From Thermosynechococcus sp. M98_K2018_005 (GTDB lineage Bacteria > Cyanobacteriota > Cyanobacteriia > Thermosynechococcales > Thermosynechococcaceae): a stretch of DNA of 34,835 nucleotides. This document shows positions 8,392 to 17,850 of this stretch, in pieces. Below the pieces are notes generated by a model. That model worked only from the letters and a program-made list of their open reading frames with translations, was not told the origin of the DNA and searched no databases. Positions within the stretch are counted from its first letter, which is position 1. The number at the start of each line of letters is the position of its first letter. Where the stretch lies: the NCBI RefSeq assembly GCF_015295825.1, contig NZ_DVEH01000016.1:1-34835 (forward strand), written 5' to 3'. The position numbers were made by a program, and so were the translations under genes.

Positions 8392-8565
8392 CTAGACCCA
8401 GCCCAACCAGTGGAGCAAGCCCTCTCCTGTCCAATATTCCCATAACAAAAGAACCACAAGACCAACCATCGCAGCACGACCATTGAGCCGCTCAGCAAAG
8501 GTATTAAAGCCGTACTTCGGGGTTTCCAGTTTTGGGGTGCGGCTTGGCTCCGTGGGGGTGGCCAT
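8392..8565 (-). CDS. hli: high-light-inducible protein (HLIP, one-helix chlorophyll-binding)
   Basis: A 57-codon gene read directly from the minus strand between cat at 8563-8565 and cta at 8392-8394. The product has the single-helix chlorophyll a/b-binding signature FAERLNGRAAMVG (E25, N28, R30) followed by a hydrophobic helix ending in WTGEGLLHWLGW. HLIPs sit in thylakoid membranes, bind chlorophyll and carotenoid, and protect photosystem assembly intermediates under excess light. The start codon lies three nt after the rpmF stop, so the two genes share a transcript. The N-terminal 20 residues are Pro/Thr-rich and soluble. Confidence 0.92.
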   Translation of the reverse strand: MATPTEPSRTPKLETPKYGFNTFAERLNGRAAMVGLVVLLLWEYWTGEGLLHWLGWV

Positions 8566-8568
8566 GGA

Positions 8569-8751
8569 TTACTCCTGCTCGTCTTCGTTTTCTTCTTCAG
8601 CTTCAGGGAAGTAGAAGCCTTGGGCGCGTTCGGTCAAAATAGACTTGCCAATCGCCAGGGCACGTTGAGCTTGAAGGGCAGCTTGGCGCTTCCAGACCGC
8701 ACGGCGCATACTGCGCTTGGACTTCGAGGTTTTCTTCTTGGGGCAGGCCAT
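8569..8751 (-). CDS. rpmF: 50S ribosomal protein L32
   Basis: A 60-aa basic protein beginning [18 protein letters not shown], the conserved L32 N-terminus, which fixes the start at 8749-8751 rather than at a longer upstream ATG. The C-terminus is acidic (EEENEDEQE), as seen in cyanobacterial and plastid L32. Only one cysteine is present, so the zinc-ribbon cysteines of some bacterial L32 proteins are absent. An HLIP gene follows three nt downstream. Confidence 0.95.
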   Translation of the reverse strand: MACPKKKTSKSKRSMRRAVWKRQAALQAQRALAIGKSILTERAQGFYFPEAEEENEDEQE

Positions 8752-8784
8752 GATAATCCCTAGAACTAACTTTCGCAATCTACT

Positions 8785-8813
8785 AGTGTATCCCAAACTC
8801 TTGCCTAGGACAA
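8785..8813 (-). promoter_or_regulatory. sigma70-type promoter of rpmF-hli
   Basis: On the minus strand TTGTCC (8808-8813) and TACACT (8785-8790) are 17 bases apart. The start of transcription would fall near 8778, about 27 nt before the rpmF ATG. This spacing rules out the longer 82-codon reading frame, whose start (8817) lies upstream of the promoter. Confidence 0.55.
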
Positions 8814-8961
8814 CCACCGATCCCCTCTATGGACGGCAATGTTCCTCTTTTTAGACCAAAAACTATCACAGAGGGACACCACCCTTGTAATATCAGTAAG
8901 GGAATACTGAACCACCCCATCAGGGGATGTCCACTTCTACGAGCAAAGGGAATCGTCAGCT

Positions 8962-9966
8962 ATGAGCAGTAAGCCAGACCGTGTGGTTCTCATCGGCGTT
9001 GCTGGAGACTCCGGCTGTGGTAAATCAACGTTTTTGCGCCGACTGGCCGATCTGTTTGGCGAAGAGTTTATGACTGTGATTTGCTTGGATGACTATCACA
9101 GTCTGGATCGCAAGCAGCGGAAAGAAACGGGGATTACGGCTCTTGATCCCCGCGCCAACAACTTTGATCTGATGTATGAGCAGATCAAGGCTCTCAAAAA
9201 TGGCGAATCAATCATGAAACCCGTCTACAACCACGAAACGGGGACGATTGATCCGCCAGAGAAGGTTGATCCCAACCATGTGATTGTGATTGAAGGGCTG
9301 CATCCCCTCTACGATGAACGGGTGCGATCGCTCATTGATTTCAGTGTGTATCTCGACATCAGCGACGATGTAAAAATTGCTTGGAAGATCAAGCGCGACA
9401 TGGCCGAACGGGGTCACAGCTACGAAGACGTGATTGCCTCCATCAATGCCCGTCGCCCCGACTTTATGGCCTACATCGATCCCCAAAAGCAGTACGCTGA
9501 TGTGGTCTTGCAAATTCTGCCGACCCAGTTGGTCAAAGAGGAAAAAGTCGGCAATATCCTGCGGGTACGGATGCTACAACGGGAAGGCATCCCCGGTTTT
9601 GAGCCAGTCTATCTTTTTGATGAAGGCTCGACGATTACTTGGATTCCCTGCGGTCGTAAGCTCACCTGCTCCTATCCGGGCATTCGCCTCAGCTACGGGC
9701 CTGATGAATACTATGGCCACCCCGTTTCGGTGTTAGAAGTGGACGGTCGCTTTGAGAAACTCGATGAACTGATCTACATCGAAAGCCACCTGAGCAATAC
9801 CTCCACCAAGCACTATGGCGAAATGACGGAACTGTTGCTGAAGCACCGTGACTATCCGGGTTCCGATAATGGGTCGGGCCTGTTCCAAGTGCTGACGGGG
9901 CTGAAAATGCGGGCGACCTATGAGCGCTTGACCTCGCGGGATGTGGCCACTGTCATCAACCGCTAA
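8962..9966 (+). CDS. prk: phosphoribulokinase
   Basis: A 334-aa enzyme that phosphorylates ribulose 5-phosphate to ribulose 1,5-bisphosphate in the Calvin cycle. The P-loop GVAGDSGCGKST holds C19, and C41 (in VICLDD) is its redox partner, the pair regulated by thioredoxin and CP12 in oxygenic phototrophs. A second cysteine pair, C230 and C236 (IPCGRKLTC), also matches cyanobacterial PRK. VIVIEGLHPL is the Walker B-like strand. Length is normal for the family. It is divergent from rpmF, and a DUF3352 gene follows 26 nt downstream. Confidence 0.97.
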   Translation: MSSKPDRVVLIGVAGDSGCGKSTFLRRLADLFGEEFMTVICLDDYHSLDRKQRKETGITALDPRANNFDLMYEQIKALKNGESIMKPVYNHETGTIDPPEKVDPNHVIVIEGLHPLYDERVRSLIDFSVYLDISDDVKIAWKIKRDMAERGHSYEDVIASINARRPDFMAYIDPQKQYADVVLQILPTQLVKEEKVGNILRVRMLQREGIPGFEPVYLFDEGSTITWIPCGRKLTCSYPGIRLSYGPDEYYGHPVSVLEVDGRFEKLDELIYIESHLSNTSTKHYGEMTELLLKHRDYPGSDNGSGLFQVLTGLKMRATYERLTSRDVATVINR

Positions 9967-9992
9967 TTTGGCTTGCCACACTGAGGGCACTG

Positions 9993-11492
9993 ATGCAACC
10001 ACACTATCGATCGCGATGGTCATCATTTTTGGTCTTTATCCTCTGCTGGTTGGTTCTCACCTGTGGCCAGCCGGCCTTGGCTGCCGATAGGGATGACCTG
10101 ATCTTTGTTCCCCGCCAAGCCCAGAGTGTCCTCCAGCTCAATCAACCTCCCAGTAGCGATCCCCTGCGCTTTTTTTGGGAGCGTTTTCGGACATCCCAAC
10201 TAACTGACTGGGGCTGGTCGTGGTCTGAGCTAAGGACTTGGGCGGGAGAGGGGGTGACGATTGCCCAATTCCCCTGCCCTGAAGTGTGTCTATCCCCCCG
10301 GCAGTTGTGGATTCTGCCCCTGAAGCGCCCAGAAGCAGCAACGGCTTTCTTAGAGACCTACTGGCGGAGCCATCCCTTTGAGGCGCAAGTCTATCAAAAT
10401 ATCCCCCTCCAAGTGGGCAAGGACTTGGTGACGGCACGGCTGGGCGATCGCCTGCTCCTCGCGACCGATGTGGAGACCCTAGTCGCTAGCTTGGGGTCAG
10501 CGGTGACTGGGGATGGCAATTTGGCGGGTTTGAGCTTTTATCAAGCGGCGCGACCTCAATTAGACGCTCAACCTACAGCCCTCTACTATGCCAACCTGCA
10601 ATTTCTGAGTCGTGAGGATCGCGAACTGGCACCCACCTACGATCGCCTGCTGTTGGCCGTGAAGGCGCAAAACAACGAGCTGCATCTGGAAACGGTGCTG
10701 CACCGCACCAGTGATGCGACACTGGTTACTGATCCCCTTGACCTTGAGTTCTTCCGTGCCCAAGAACCGATTCCAACGGTGGTGGTTGCGGGTTCCCACT
10801 TGCCAGAGGGCTATCGTCAACTCACCGAGGCTTTGGCGGATTACCGCTTTGGCAAAACTCCCCAAGGGGATGAGATTGCAAGCCAACTGCTGCGGGATTT
10901 GACGGCAGATATACCGTTGGATTTGGCGAGGCAGGTTTTTCCCTTGGGCAGCGATCGCTTTAGCCTTGCCCTTTGGCGCCAAGCCGATGAACAGTGGCAA
11001 TGGTGGTGGCAGACACGCAATACCCCAGAGGCCGCAACTGTGCTGCAGCAACTGGATGATCTTGCCCGAGCCAATGGCTATGAGGTGAATCGCTTGGTTC
11101 TGAATAAAAAACCCGTCACCGCTTGGGTGAAATTAACTCTTGATCCGCAGAGCAGTGAAGGCTTGGTCTCTGATGTGGCCGCCGCCTATGACCAAGTGGG
11201 TGATCGCCTGATCCTAGCATCCTCCCTATCGGTACTGTCCCGTAGCCAGAATAAAAAAGTGTCTTGGCTGCCAGAGGGCCTCCTGCGACAGCGGCAAGGG
11301 ATTCATGGGCTGGTCTATGCCCGTTGGCCAGAGCTATTTGCCCCCTTGAGCCAGCGTTGGCCGTTACTTCAGTATCTCAATGGCATCAGTGCCGGCTGGT
11401 TGGAACGTCTGCAAAGCGTGACTTTAGTGAACTATGGCGTTCGCGATCGCCTGCAACACCTAGAACTGATTCTGAACAGCAAAAAAGATTAG
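9993..11492 (+). CDS. DUF3352 family cyanobacterial protein, probably exported or membrane-anchored
   Basis: A 499-aa protein with a signal-like N-terminus: positive residues (HYRSRW), a hydrophobic core SFLVFILCWLVLTC, and an ALAAD sequence suitable for cleavage near residue 30. The remainder resembles the DUF3352 family of cyanobacteria, whose function is unknown, with alternating short beta strands and helices and no catalytic motif I can name. GAGGG precedes the ATG by about seven nt, and the gene starts 26 nt after prk, so they are probably co-transcribed. The link to carbon fixation is only positional. Confidence 0.65.
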   Translation: MQPHYRSRWSSFLVFILCWLVLTCGQPALAADRDDLIFVPRQAQSVLQLNQPPSSDPLRFFWERFRTSQLTDWGWSWSELRTWAGEGVTIAQFPCPEVCLSPRQLWILPLKRPEAATAFLETYWRSHPFEAQVYQNIPLQVGKDLVTARLGDRLLLATDVETLVASLGSAVTGDGNLAGLSFYQAARPQLDAQPTALYYANLQFLSREDRELAPTYDRLLLAVKAQNNELHLETVLHRTSDATLVTDPLDLEFFRAQEPIPTVVVAGSHLPEGYRQLTEALADYRFGKTPQGDEIASQLLRDLTADIPLDLARQVFPLGSDRFSLALWRQADEQWQWWWQTRNTPEAATVLQQLDDLARANGYEVNRLVLNKKPVTAWVKLTLDPQSSEGLVSDVAAAYDQVGDRLILASSLSVLSRSQNKKVSWLPEGLLRQRQGIHGLVYARWPELFAPLSQRWPLLQYLNGISAGWLERLQSVTLVNYGVRDRLQHLELILNSKKD

Positions 11493-11562
11493 AGCTGTTA
11501 ACAAATCCTTAATGCGCCTGTTATCAATTGTTGTACTGCCCTGGCTCAGGATTGGGTAAAGT

Positions 11563-11568
11563 AAGGAG
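11563..11568 (+). promoter_or_regulatory. Shine-Dalgarno deciding the ppc start
   Basis: AAGGAG is eight nt before the TTG at 11577 and four nt before an out-of-frame ATG at 11573. It is 26 nt from the in-frame ATG at 11595, too far to serve it directly. Confidence 0.5.
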
Positions 11569-11576
11569 TATTATGT

Positions 11577-14500
11577 TTGCAGACTGGGGTAAATATGACA
11601 TCAGTCCTCGATGTGACCAATCGGGATCGCTTGATTGAAAGTGAAAGTTTAGCAGCCCGCACCCTACAGGAACGTCTGCGACTGGTGGAAGAGGTCTTGG
11701 TGGATGTCTTGGCGGCAGAATCCGGTCAAGAATTGGTTGATCTATTGCGGCGCTTGGGTGCTCTCTCTTCGCCAGAAGGCCATGCCCTCCATGCCCCAGA
11801 AGGGGAACTGCTCAAGATCATTGAATCCCTCGAACTCAATCAAGCCATCAGAGCGGCGCGTGCTTTTAACCTCTACTTTCAAATTATCAACATTGTCGAG
11901 CAGCACTACGAGCAACAATACAATCGCGAACGAGCTGCCCAAGAGGGATTGCGCCGCCGCAGTGTGATGAGTGAACCGATTTCCGGTGTCAGTGGTGAAG
12001 GCTTTCCCTTGCCCCATAATGCTGCCAATGCAATGGATGTGCGCAGTGGACCGAGTGAACGCCTAGAGCATAGTCTCTACGAAGCCATTCCCGTCACTCA
12101 GCAGTATGGTTCCTTTGCTTGGCTCTTTCCTCGGCTGCATACGCTAAATGTACCGCCGCGCCATATTCAAAAGCTTTTGGATCAACTGGACATTAAGCTG
12201 GTTTTCACCGCTCACCCGACGGAGATTGTGCGGCAAACAATTCGGGATAAGCAGCGGCGCGTTGCCCGCTTACTAGAGCAACTGGATGTGCTAGAGGGGG
12301 CTTCTCCGCACCTGACGGACTGGAATGCCCAAACCCTGCGGGCACAACTGATGGAAGAAATTCGCCTCTGGTGGCGCACCGATGAACTGCACCAATTTAA
12401 GCCAGAGGTTCTCGATGAGGTGGAATACACACTCCATTACTTCAAGGAGGTAATTTTTGCCGTCATTCCCAAGCTCTATCGCCGCCTTGAGCAATCGCTC
12501 CATGAAACATTTCCCTATTTGCAGCCCCCTCGACACAATTTTTGTCGCTTTGGCTCTTGGGTGGGGGGCGATCGCGATGGCAATCCCTACGTCAAACCAG
12601 AAGTCACGTGGCAAACCGCCTGCTATCAGCGCAACCTAGTGCTTGAGGAATATATTAAATCCGTTCAGCGCCTAATCAATTTGCTGAGCCTGTCGCTGCA
12701 CTGGTGCGATGTACTGCCGGACTTGCTGGATTCCCTTGAGCAGGATCAACGGCAACTACCTAGCATCTATGACCAGTATGCGGTGCGCTATCGGCAGGAA
12801 CCCTACCGCCTGAAACTGACCTATGTGCTCAAACGGCTGCAAAATACCCGCGATCGCAACCGGGCGCTACAAACCTACTGCATTCGCCGCAATGACGCGG
12901 AAGAGTTAAATAATGGACAGTTTTACCGCCACGGTCAAGAATTCTTGGCAGAGCTGCTGCTGATTCAGCGCAACCTCAAGGAAACGGGACTAGCCTGCCG
13001 CGAACTGGATGATTTGATTTGCCAAGTGGAGGTTTTTGGCTTTAATTTGGCTGCCTTAGATATTCGCCAAGAAAGCACCTGTCACGCTGAGGCACTTAAT
13101 GAAATTACCGCCTACTTGGGCATTCTCCCCTGTCCCTATACAGAACTCTCAGAAACAGAGCGCACGCGCTGGCTCCTCAGTGAACTCTCGACCCGTCGCC
13201 CCTTGATTCCGGGGGAACTCCCCTTTAGCGATCGCACCAATGAAATCATTGAAACATTCCGCATGGTGCGGCAACTTCAGCAGGAATTTGGCACGGATCT
13301 GTGCGATACCTACATCATCAGCATGAGCCACGAGGTCAGTGATCTCTTGGAGGTGCTGCTCTTTGCCAAGGAGGCTGGACTTTTTGATCCCGCCACAGGT
13401 ACCAGTACCCTGCAGGCGATTCCCCTCTTCGAGACGGTTGAAGACCTCAAACATGCCCCAGCAGTGCTGACGCAACTCTTTTCTTTGCCCTTTTGCCACA
13501 GCTATTTGGGCAGCCACAGTACCCCCTTTCTCCAAGAGGTGATGCTGGGCTATTCCGACAGCAACAAAGATTCGGGCTTCCTCAGTAGCAACTGGGAAAT
13601 TTATAAGGCACAACAACGGCTACAAAAAATTGCCGAGAATTTTGGCTTCCAACTGCGGATTTTCCACGGTCGGGGTGGCTCGGTGGGGCGGGGGGGTGGC
13701 CCTGCCTATGCAGCGATTTTGGCGCAGCCAGAGCAAACGATTAAAGGACGGATCAAGATTACTGAGCAGGGGGAGGTGCTGGCCTCTAAATACTCGCTGC
13801 CGGAATTGGCGCTCTTTAACCTCGAAACGGTGGCCACAGCTGTGATTCAAGCGAGTTTGCTGCGCAGTAGCATTGATGAAATTGAGCCTTGGCACGAGAT
13901 TATGGAGGAGTTGGCCACGCGATCGCGCCAGTGCTATCGCCATCTCATCTATGAGCAGCCAGAATTCATTGAATTCTTTAACGAAGTCACTCCGATCCAA
14001 GAAATTAGCCAACTGCAAATTAGCTCCCGACCCACGCGGCGGGGAGGCAAGAAAACCCTTGAGAGTCTGCGGGCAATTCCTTGGGTCTTTAGTTGGACGC
14101 AAACCCGCTTCCTGCTGCCCGCTTGGTATGGTGTAGGCACTGCCCTGAAGGAATTCCTTGAGGAAAAACCCGCTGAGCATCTCTCCCTGTTGCGCTACTT
14201 TTACTACAAGTGGCCCTTCTTCCGCATGGTGATCTCCAAAGTTGAGATGACCCTTGCCAAAGTGGATCTGGAGATTGCCCGCTACTATGTCCAAGAACTC
14301 AGCCAGTCCCAAAACCGTGAAGCCTTTTTCCGCCTCTACGATCAGATTGCTCAGGAATATCGCCTGACCACAGAACTGGTGCTCACGATTACTGGCCATC
14401 AGCGGCTCCTCGATGGAGATCCGTCGCTCCAGCGATCAGTGCAACTGCGCAATCGCACCATTGTTCCCTTGGGGTTCCTGCAAGTATCCCTGCTGAAACG

Positions 14501-14630
14501 GCTGCGCCAGCACAACAGCCAAACCAACTCGGGGGCGATTCTCCGCTCCCGCTATGGCCGGGGTGAGTTGCTGCGGGGCGCCCTCTTGACGATCAATGGT
14601 GTGGCGGCAGGTATGCGCAATACGGGCTAA
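11577..14630 (+). CDS. ppc: phosphoenolpyruvate carboxylase
   Basis: Converts PEP and bicarbonate to oxaloacetate, the main anaplerotic step in cyanobacteria. Conserved sites are [28 protein letters not shown] and the glycine-rich [14 protein letters not shown] loop; the C-terminus ends MRNTG, as required for activity. Length (1011-1017 aa) fits the long cyanobacterial form with extra N-terminal residues. Start choice is open: TTG at 11577 lies eight nt after AAGGAG (11563-11568), giving 1017 aa, whereas ATG at 11595 gives 1011 aa but lacks a well-placed Shine-Dalgarno. A Uma2 pseudogene follows. Confidence 0.96.
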   Translation: MQTGVNMTSVLDVTNRDRLIESESLAARTLQERLRLVEEVLVDVLAAESGQELVDLLRRLGALSSPEGHALHAPEGELLKIIESLELNQAIRAARAFNLYFQIINIVEQHYEQQYNRERAAQEGLRRRSVMSEPISGVSGEGFPLPHNAANAMDVRSGPSERLEHSLYEAIPVTQQYGSFAWLFPRLHTLNVPPRHIQKLLDQLDIKLVFTAHPTEIVRQTIRDKQRRVARLLEQLDVLEGASPHLTDWNAQTLRAQLMEEIRLWWRTDELHQFKPEVLDEVEYTLHYFKEVIFAVIPKLYRRLEQSLHETFPYLQPPRHNFCRFGSWVGGDRDGNPYVKPEVTWQTACYQRNLVLEEYIKSVQRLINLLSLSLHWCDVLPDLLDSLEQDQRQLPSIYDQYAVRYRQEPYRLKLTYVLKRLQNTRDRNRALQTYCIRRNDAEELNNGQFYRHGQEFLAELLLIQRNLKETGLACRELDDLICQVEVFGFNLAALDIRQESTCHAEALNEITAYLGILPCPYTELSETERTRWLLSELSTRRPLIPGELPFSDRTNEIIETFRMVRQLQQEFGTDLCDTYIISMSHEVSDLLEVLLFAKEAGLFDPATGTSTLQAIPLFETVEDLKHAPAVLTQLFSLPFCHSYLGSHSTPFLQEVMLGYSDSNKDSGFLSSNWEIYKAQQRLQKIAENFGFQLRIFHGRGGSVGRGGGPAYAAILAQPEQTIKGRIKITEQGEVLASKYSLPELALFNLETVATAVIQASLLRSSIDEIEPWHEIMEELATRSRQCYRHLIYEQPEFIEFFNEVTPIQEISQLQISSRPTRRGGKKTLESLRAIPWVFSWTQTRFLLPAWYGVGTALKEFLEEKPAEHLSLLRYFYYKWPFFRMVISKVEMTLAKVDLEIARYYVQELSQSQNREAFFRLYDQIAQEYRLTTELVLTITGHQRLLDGDPSLQRSVQLRNRTIVPLGFLQVSLLKRLRQHNSQTNSGAILRSRYGRGELLRGALLTINGVAAGMRNTG

Positions 14631-14649
14631 ACAGCTGAGAAGCGGAATC

Positions 14650-15177
14650 ATGCACCCGACGGCCCGCACATTAACACCATCCTCGCTGCCCTTCCGCATT
14701 GAAGACTATCACCGTTTAGCTGAACTCGGCTTTTTGGGGGAAGATGACCCCATTGAAGGCGAACTGATCCAGATGGCGGCTGGACAGCCCACGACACCCG
14801 ACTCCGGCGGGTCTTAATGCCAATGGTTGGTGTCGGGCAACCCTACGCTGTCAATCATCACTTGTAATTGCAGATCACAGTGAACCTGAGCCAGACATTA
14901 CCCTTGTTGACAATTGTGAGGATGATTACGCCACTCCGACAGCAGCAGCGGTGCAGTTGCTAATTGAGGTGGCGGACGCTTCCCTAGAGTACGATCGCAC
15001 TGTGAAATGGATGCTCTATGCTGAGGCACAGATTCCCCAGTATTGGCTTTTTAACTTGGTAAATCCACCCTCGAAGCCTACAGTGAACCGGCGCAAATGA
15101 CATCGACAATCTTTGGGTACTTGAATCGCCGGATCGTGCCCGCGACGGGAGTGATCGCCAACAACTGCTCCCCTTGA
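14650..15177 (+). pseudogene. broken Uma2 family (DUF820) endonuclease-like gene
   Basis: The first part (14650-14817) encodes a typical Uma2 N-terminus with FRIEDYHRLAELG and a DDPIEGELIQMA segment, then stops. Homology resumes in a different frame around 14873 with SEPEPDITLVD and continues through QLLIEVADASLEYDRTVK and YAEAQIPQYWLFNLV to about 15069. It then shifts back to the first frame (LEAYSEPAQ) and ends at 15177. Roughly 50-60 codons of the middle are missing. Uma2 proteins have a PD-(D/E)XK-like fold, are numerous in cyanobacteria and have no settled role. The gene is dead unless the sequence contains several errors. Confidence 0.8.
14792..14835. repeat. short inverted repeat at the Uma2 deletion junction
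   Basis: CGACACC (14792-14798) and GGTGTCG (14829-14835) are exact inverted copies flanking the point where the Uma2 reading frame breaks. They may mark a small palindromic insertion or the deletion scar. Confidence 0.35.
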
Positions 15178-15239
15178 GTCGTATCTTCCCCTAGACTTCT
15201 GCAAAAACCGTTAATAGTCACTGTTTTGGGAAATACCCT

Positions 15240-15248
15240 TGATATAAT
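15240..15248 (+). promoter_or_regulatory. extended -10 promoter of argJ
   Basis: TGATATAAT is a perfect extended -10 element (TGnTATAAT). Transcription would start near 15255, leaving about 20 nt before the argJ ATG. No convincing -35 is present, which is acceptable for an extended -10 promoter. Confidence 0.5.
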
Positions 15249-15275
15249 CGCAACGACTCTCTTATTGACGACGCT

Positions 15276-16535
15276 ATGAGCCACTGGCAACGGATTACGG
15301 GGGGTGTGACTGCCGCCAAAGGCTATCGGGCTGCGGGAATAACGGCAGGACTCAAAGCTTCAGGGGCACCGGATTTGGCCTTGATTGTTTCCGATGTGCC
15401 GGCGATCGCCGCTGGGGTATTTACGACGAACCACATGTGTGCGGCACCTGTCACCTACTGTCGTCAGCGGTTACAAACGAAGGGAACAGCGCAGGCGATT
15501 TTGTGTAATTCCGGTCAGGCGAATGCGGCTACGGGAGAACAGGGCTGGCAGGCGGTTTTAGCCCAAGCGGATATGGTGGCAAGGGCCTTGGGGGTGAGTC
15601 CAGAGATGGTGCTCGTGGCTTCAACTGGGGTCATTGGTCAACCCATTCCCCTTGAAAAGATGCACCAAGCGCTGCCAACGCTAACGGCAAACTTAAGTGA
15701 TGGCGGTGGAGAGGCTGCTGCCCGGGCCATTATGACCACAGACTTGGTGCCCAAGCAAATTGCCCTCGAAGCCGAGTGGGAGGGGCAAACCATTCGCATT
15801 GGCGGCATGGCCAAGGGGTCAGGGATGATTCACCCGAATATGGCAACGATGCTGGCCTTTATTACCTGTGATGCTGCTGTGTCGCCCCATCTCTGGCAGG
15901 AGATGCTCCAACGCGCCTGCGATCGCTCCTTCAATCAAATTACCGTTGATGGCGATACCAGCACCAATGACAGTGTGATTGCTTTGGCCAATGGACAATC
16001 GCGTACCCCTGCGATTACGGAGCCGGGAGCAGCGGCCACCCGCCTTGAGGAAATGTTAACGGCGGTCTGTGTCCATTTAGCGAAGGCGATCGCCCGTGAT
16101 GGCGAGGGGGCGACCTGCCTAATTGAAGTTCAGGTGAGCGGTGCCAGTGATGATGCTGCTGCCCGTCAAGTGGCCAAAACGATTGCGGGTTCAATGCTGG
16201 TCAAATCAGCCATCTATGGACGAGATCCCAACTGGGGGCGCATTGCCGCCGCTGCTGGCCGCGCTGGGGTGCCCTTTGATGCCAGTAATCTGGCCATTTC
16301 CCTTGGGGGGATTGCCATGATGCGCCAAGGTCAACCCTTACCCTTCGATCGCACCGCTGCGAATACCTATTTGGTCGATCAAGCAGCTGCCAGTACTGAT
16401 CCCAGTGGTCAGCAATCCGTTGACCATCCCGTTGTTATCGAAGTGAGTATTGGCCACGGTAGCGGTCGGGGTGTGGCTTGGGGCTGCGACCTCAGCTATG
16501 ATTATGTGAAAATCAACGCTGAATATACAACCTAG
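15276..16535 (+). CDS. argJ: bifunctional glutamate N-acetyltransferase / amino-acid acetyltransferase
   Basis: A 419-aa enzyme of arginine synthesis that moves acetyl from N-acetylornithine to glutamate, and in bifunctional forms also uses acetyl-CoA. The self-cleavage and nucleophile motif KGSGMIHPNMATMLAF is present with T191 as the new N-terminus of the beta chain. Other family marks are GVFTTN near residue 45, a GQAN segment, and DPNWGRI near the C-terminus. Length is standard. It has its own promoter and converges on sufD with 28 nt between stops. Whether it is mono- or bifunctional cannot be decided from the sequence. Confidence 0.95.
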   Translation: MSHWQRITGGVTAAKGYRAAGITAGLKASGAPDLALIVSDVPAIAAGVFTTNHMCAAPVTYCRQRLQTKGTAQAILCNSGQANAATGEQGWQAVLAQADMVARALGVSPEMVLVASTGVIGQPIPLEKMHQALPTLTANLSDGGGEAAARAIMTTDLVPKQIALEAEWEGQTIRIGGMAKGSGMIHPNMATMLAFITCDAAVSPHLWQEMLQRACDRSFNQITVDGDTSTNDSVIALANGQSRTPAITEPGAAATRLEEMLTAVCVHLAKAIARDGEGATCLIEVQVSGASDDAAARQVAKTIAGSMLVKSAIYGRDPNWGRIAAAAGRAGVPFDASNLAISLGGIAMMRQGQPLPFDRTAANTYLVDQAAASTDPSGQQSVDHPVVIEVSIGHGSGRGVAWGCDLSYDYVKINAEYTT

Positions 16536-16563
16536 TAGCCTCTCCCCTGCCAATCTGCGGGCG

Positions 16564-17850
16564 CTAGTGTAATTTCGCCAAGAGCGCTTCTTCAATTTCC
16601 TGCCGCAGGGGGTCTGGCTCAATCTCCACCAGTTGCTCAAGGGCAAAGGCCTTCACCAGTAAATCCCGGGCTTGGCGCTCATCAAGACCACGACTGCGCA
16701 GATAGAAGATATCCTCTGCTGCCAGTTGACTCACAGTGGCACCGTGGGAGCATTTGACGTTATCAGCCACAATTTCTAGTTGGGGCTTGGTATCCACGCG
16801 GGCTTTGTCGGAGAGCAGCAGCGTGCGATTCAGTTGGCTAGCATCCGTGAGCTGCGCCACTTGGGGCACGACAACGCGACCATTAAAAATACCGTGGGCG
16901 CGATCGCCAAGAATGCACTTGTGAATCTGTTCACTGCCACTGTGGGGAGCATTAAAGAACACTGCCGAGTGGGTATCCATAATTTGGCTATCCATGGCGA
17001 TCGCCAATCCCTTCAGGAGTGTCTGGCTGCCACTGCCTTGGATCTGCACCTGCCAATTGTGGCGGCTCAAGCATCCCCCCAAATCAATGGCGTGCCCCTC
17101 GTAGTCACTGTCTTGGGCTTGGCACACCGCTGTACAGCCCATGTGAATCGCTGTCGGCGATTGGTGTTGAATCCGCACATGGCGCAGGCGGGCACTGACC
17201 CCTAGGGAGAGTTCCGTGACACTGTTGGTAAACTGTTGATCACCCGTTAGGGACAAAAAGCGTTCAATCAGGGTAGCTTGACCGTGGGCAGCCACTTCAA
17301 CCGAGAGGCGTGGTGAAACAACGCTCTGCTGCTGCCGACTACTGACACAAAACACTTCCACGGGTTCCGGCAGCGACCCTGTTAGCCGCAGGCAAACGCG
17401 ATCGGCCAGCATTGCTGTATTGAGGTCACTAAAGACCTCTGGAGGCGCGATCGCTGGCAGGGAGGGGGGTAATAACTCAACCCCAGCAGCATTCACACGG
17501 GAGAGTTCTCCGCAAAAATAGCCATCAATCAGAACAATTTGTGCAACGGTTGGAAAACTGCGCTCGCACAGCAGATGCCGCACTTCGGCAACAATTTCTG
17601 GATTGAGGGGGGGAATGGGTGCTTGGAACGATCGCGTCCGTAAAGCCGATAAATCCGTAAAGCGCCAGTCCTCATTGCGGGGAGTAGGCAACGTTTGCTC
17701 ATGGAGGCGATCGCGGGCTGCTTGGCGTAGTGCTCCTAACTCAGCATGGCGCGGCGGCGGTGCCAGGTTCAGCAGATCATTCAGTTCATTGGCGCGACTG
17801 GCCTTGGGCAGATCCGCTTGATCGGAATTGGCCTTGACCGTAATTGTCAT
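16564..17850 (-). CDS. sufD: Fe-S cluster assembly protein SufD
   Basis: A 428-aa SufD homologue. The C-terminal core contains the SufB/SufD family pattern: [16 protein letters not shown], then [23 protein letters not shown] and [12 protein letters not shown]. The N-terminal helical region includes [13 protein letters not shown], typical of SufD. SufD joins SufB and SufC in the SufBC2D scaffold that builds Fe-S clusters in the cytosol. Its ATG overlaps the sufC stop in ATGA (17847-17850), so the two are translationally coupled. No sufS follows; the next gene is argJ on the other strand. Confidence 0.93.
   Translation of the reverse strand: MTITVKANSDQADLPKASRANELNDLLNLAPPPRHAELGALRQAARDRLHEQTLPTPRNEDWRFTDLSALRTRSFQAPIPPLNPEIVAEVRHLLCERSFPTVAQIVLIDGYFCGELSRVNAAGVELLPPSLPAIAPPEVFSDLNTAMLADRVCLRLTGSLPEPVEVFCVSSRQQQSVVSPRLSVEVAAHGQATLIERFLSLTGDQQFTNSVTELSLGVSARLRHVRIQHQSPTAIHMGCTAVCQAQDSDYEGHAIDLGGCLSRHNWQVQIQGSGSQTLLKGLAIAMDSQIMDTHSAVFFNAPHSGSEQIHKCILGDRAHGIFNGRVVVPQVAQLTDASQLNRTLLLSDKARVDTKPQLEIVADNVKCSHGATVSQLAAEDIFYLRSRGLDERQARDLLVKAFALEQLVEIEPDPLRQEIEEALLAKLH

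Noticed and set aside
8569-8817. Longer 82-codon reading of rpmF
   Set aside because: The conserved L32 start MACPKKK and a promoter at 8785-8813 lie inside the longer frame, so the extra 22 codons would not be transcribed.
8915-8926. CCCC-ATCA-GGGG hairpin in the prk leader as a riboswitch or attenuator
   Set aside because: A four-base-pair stem alone is too small to support a regulatory RNA call.
13620-14399. 259-codon open frame antisense to ppc
   Set aside because: It lies inside the strongly conserved ppc sequence and its composition is that expected of a shadow frame.
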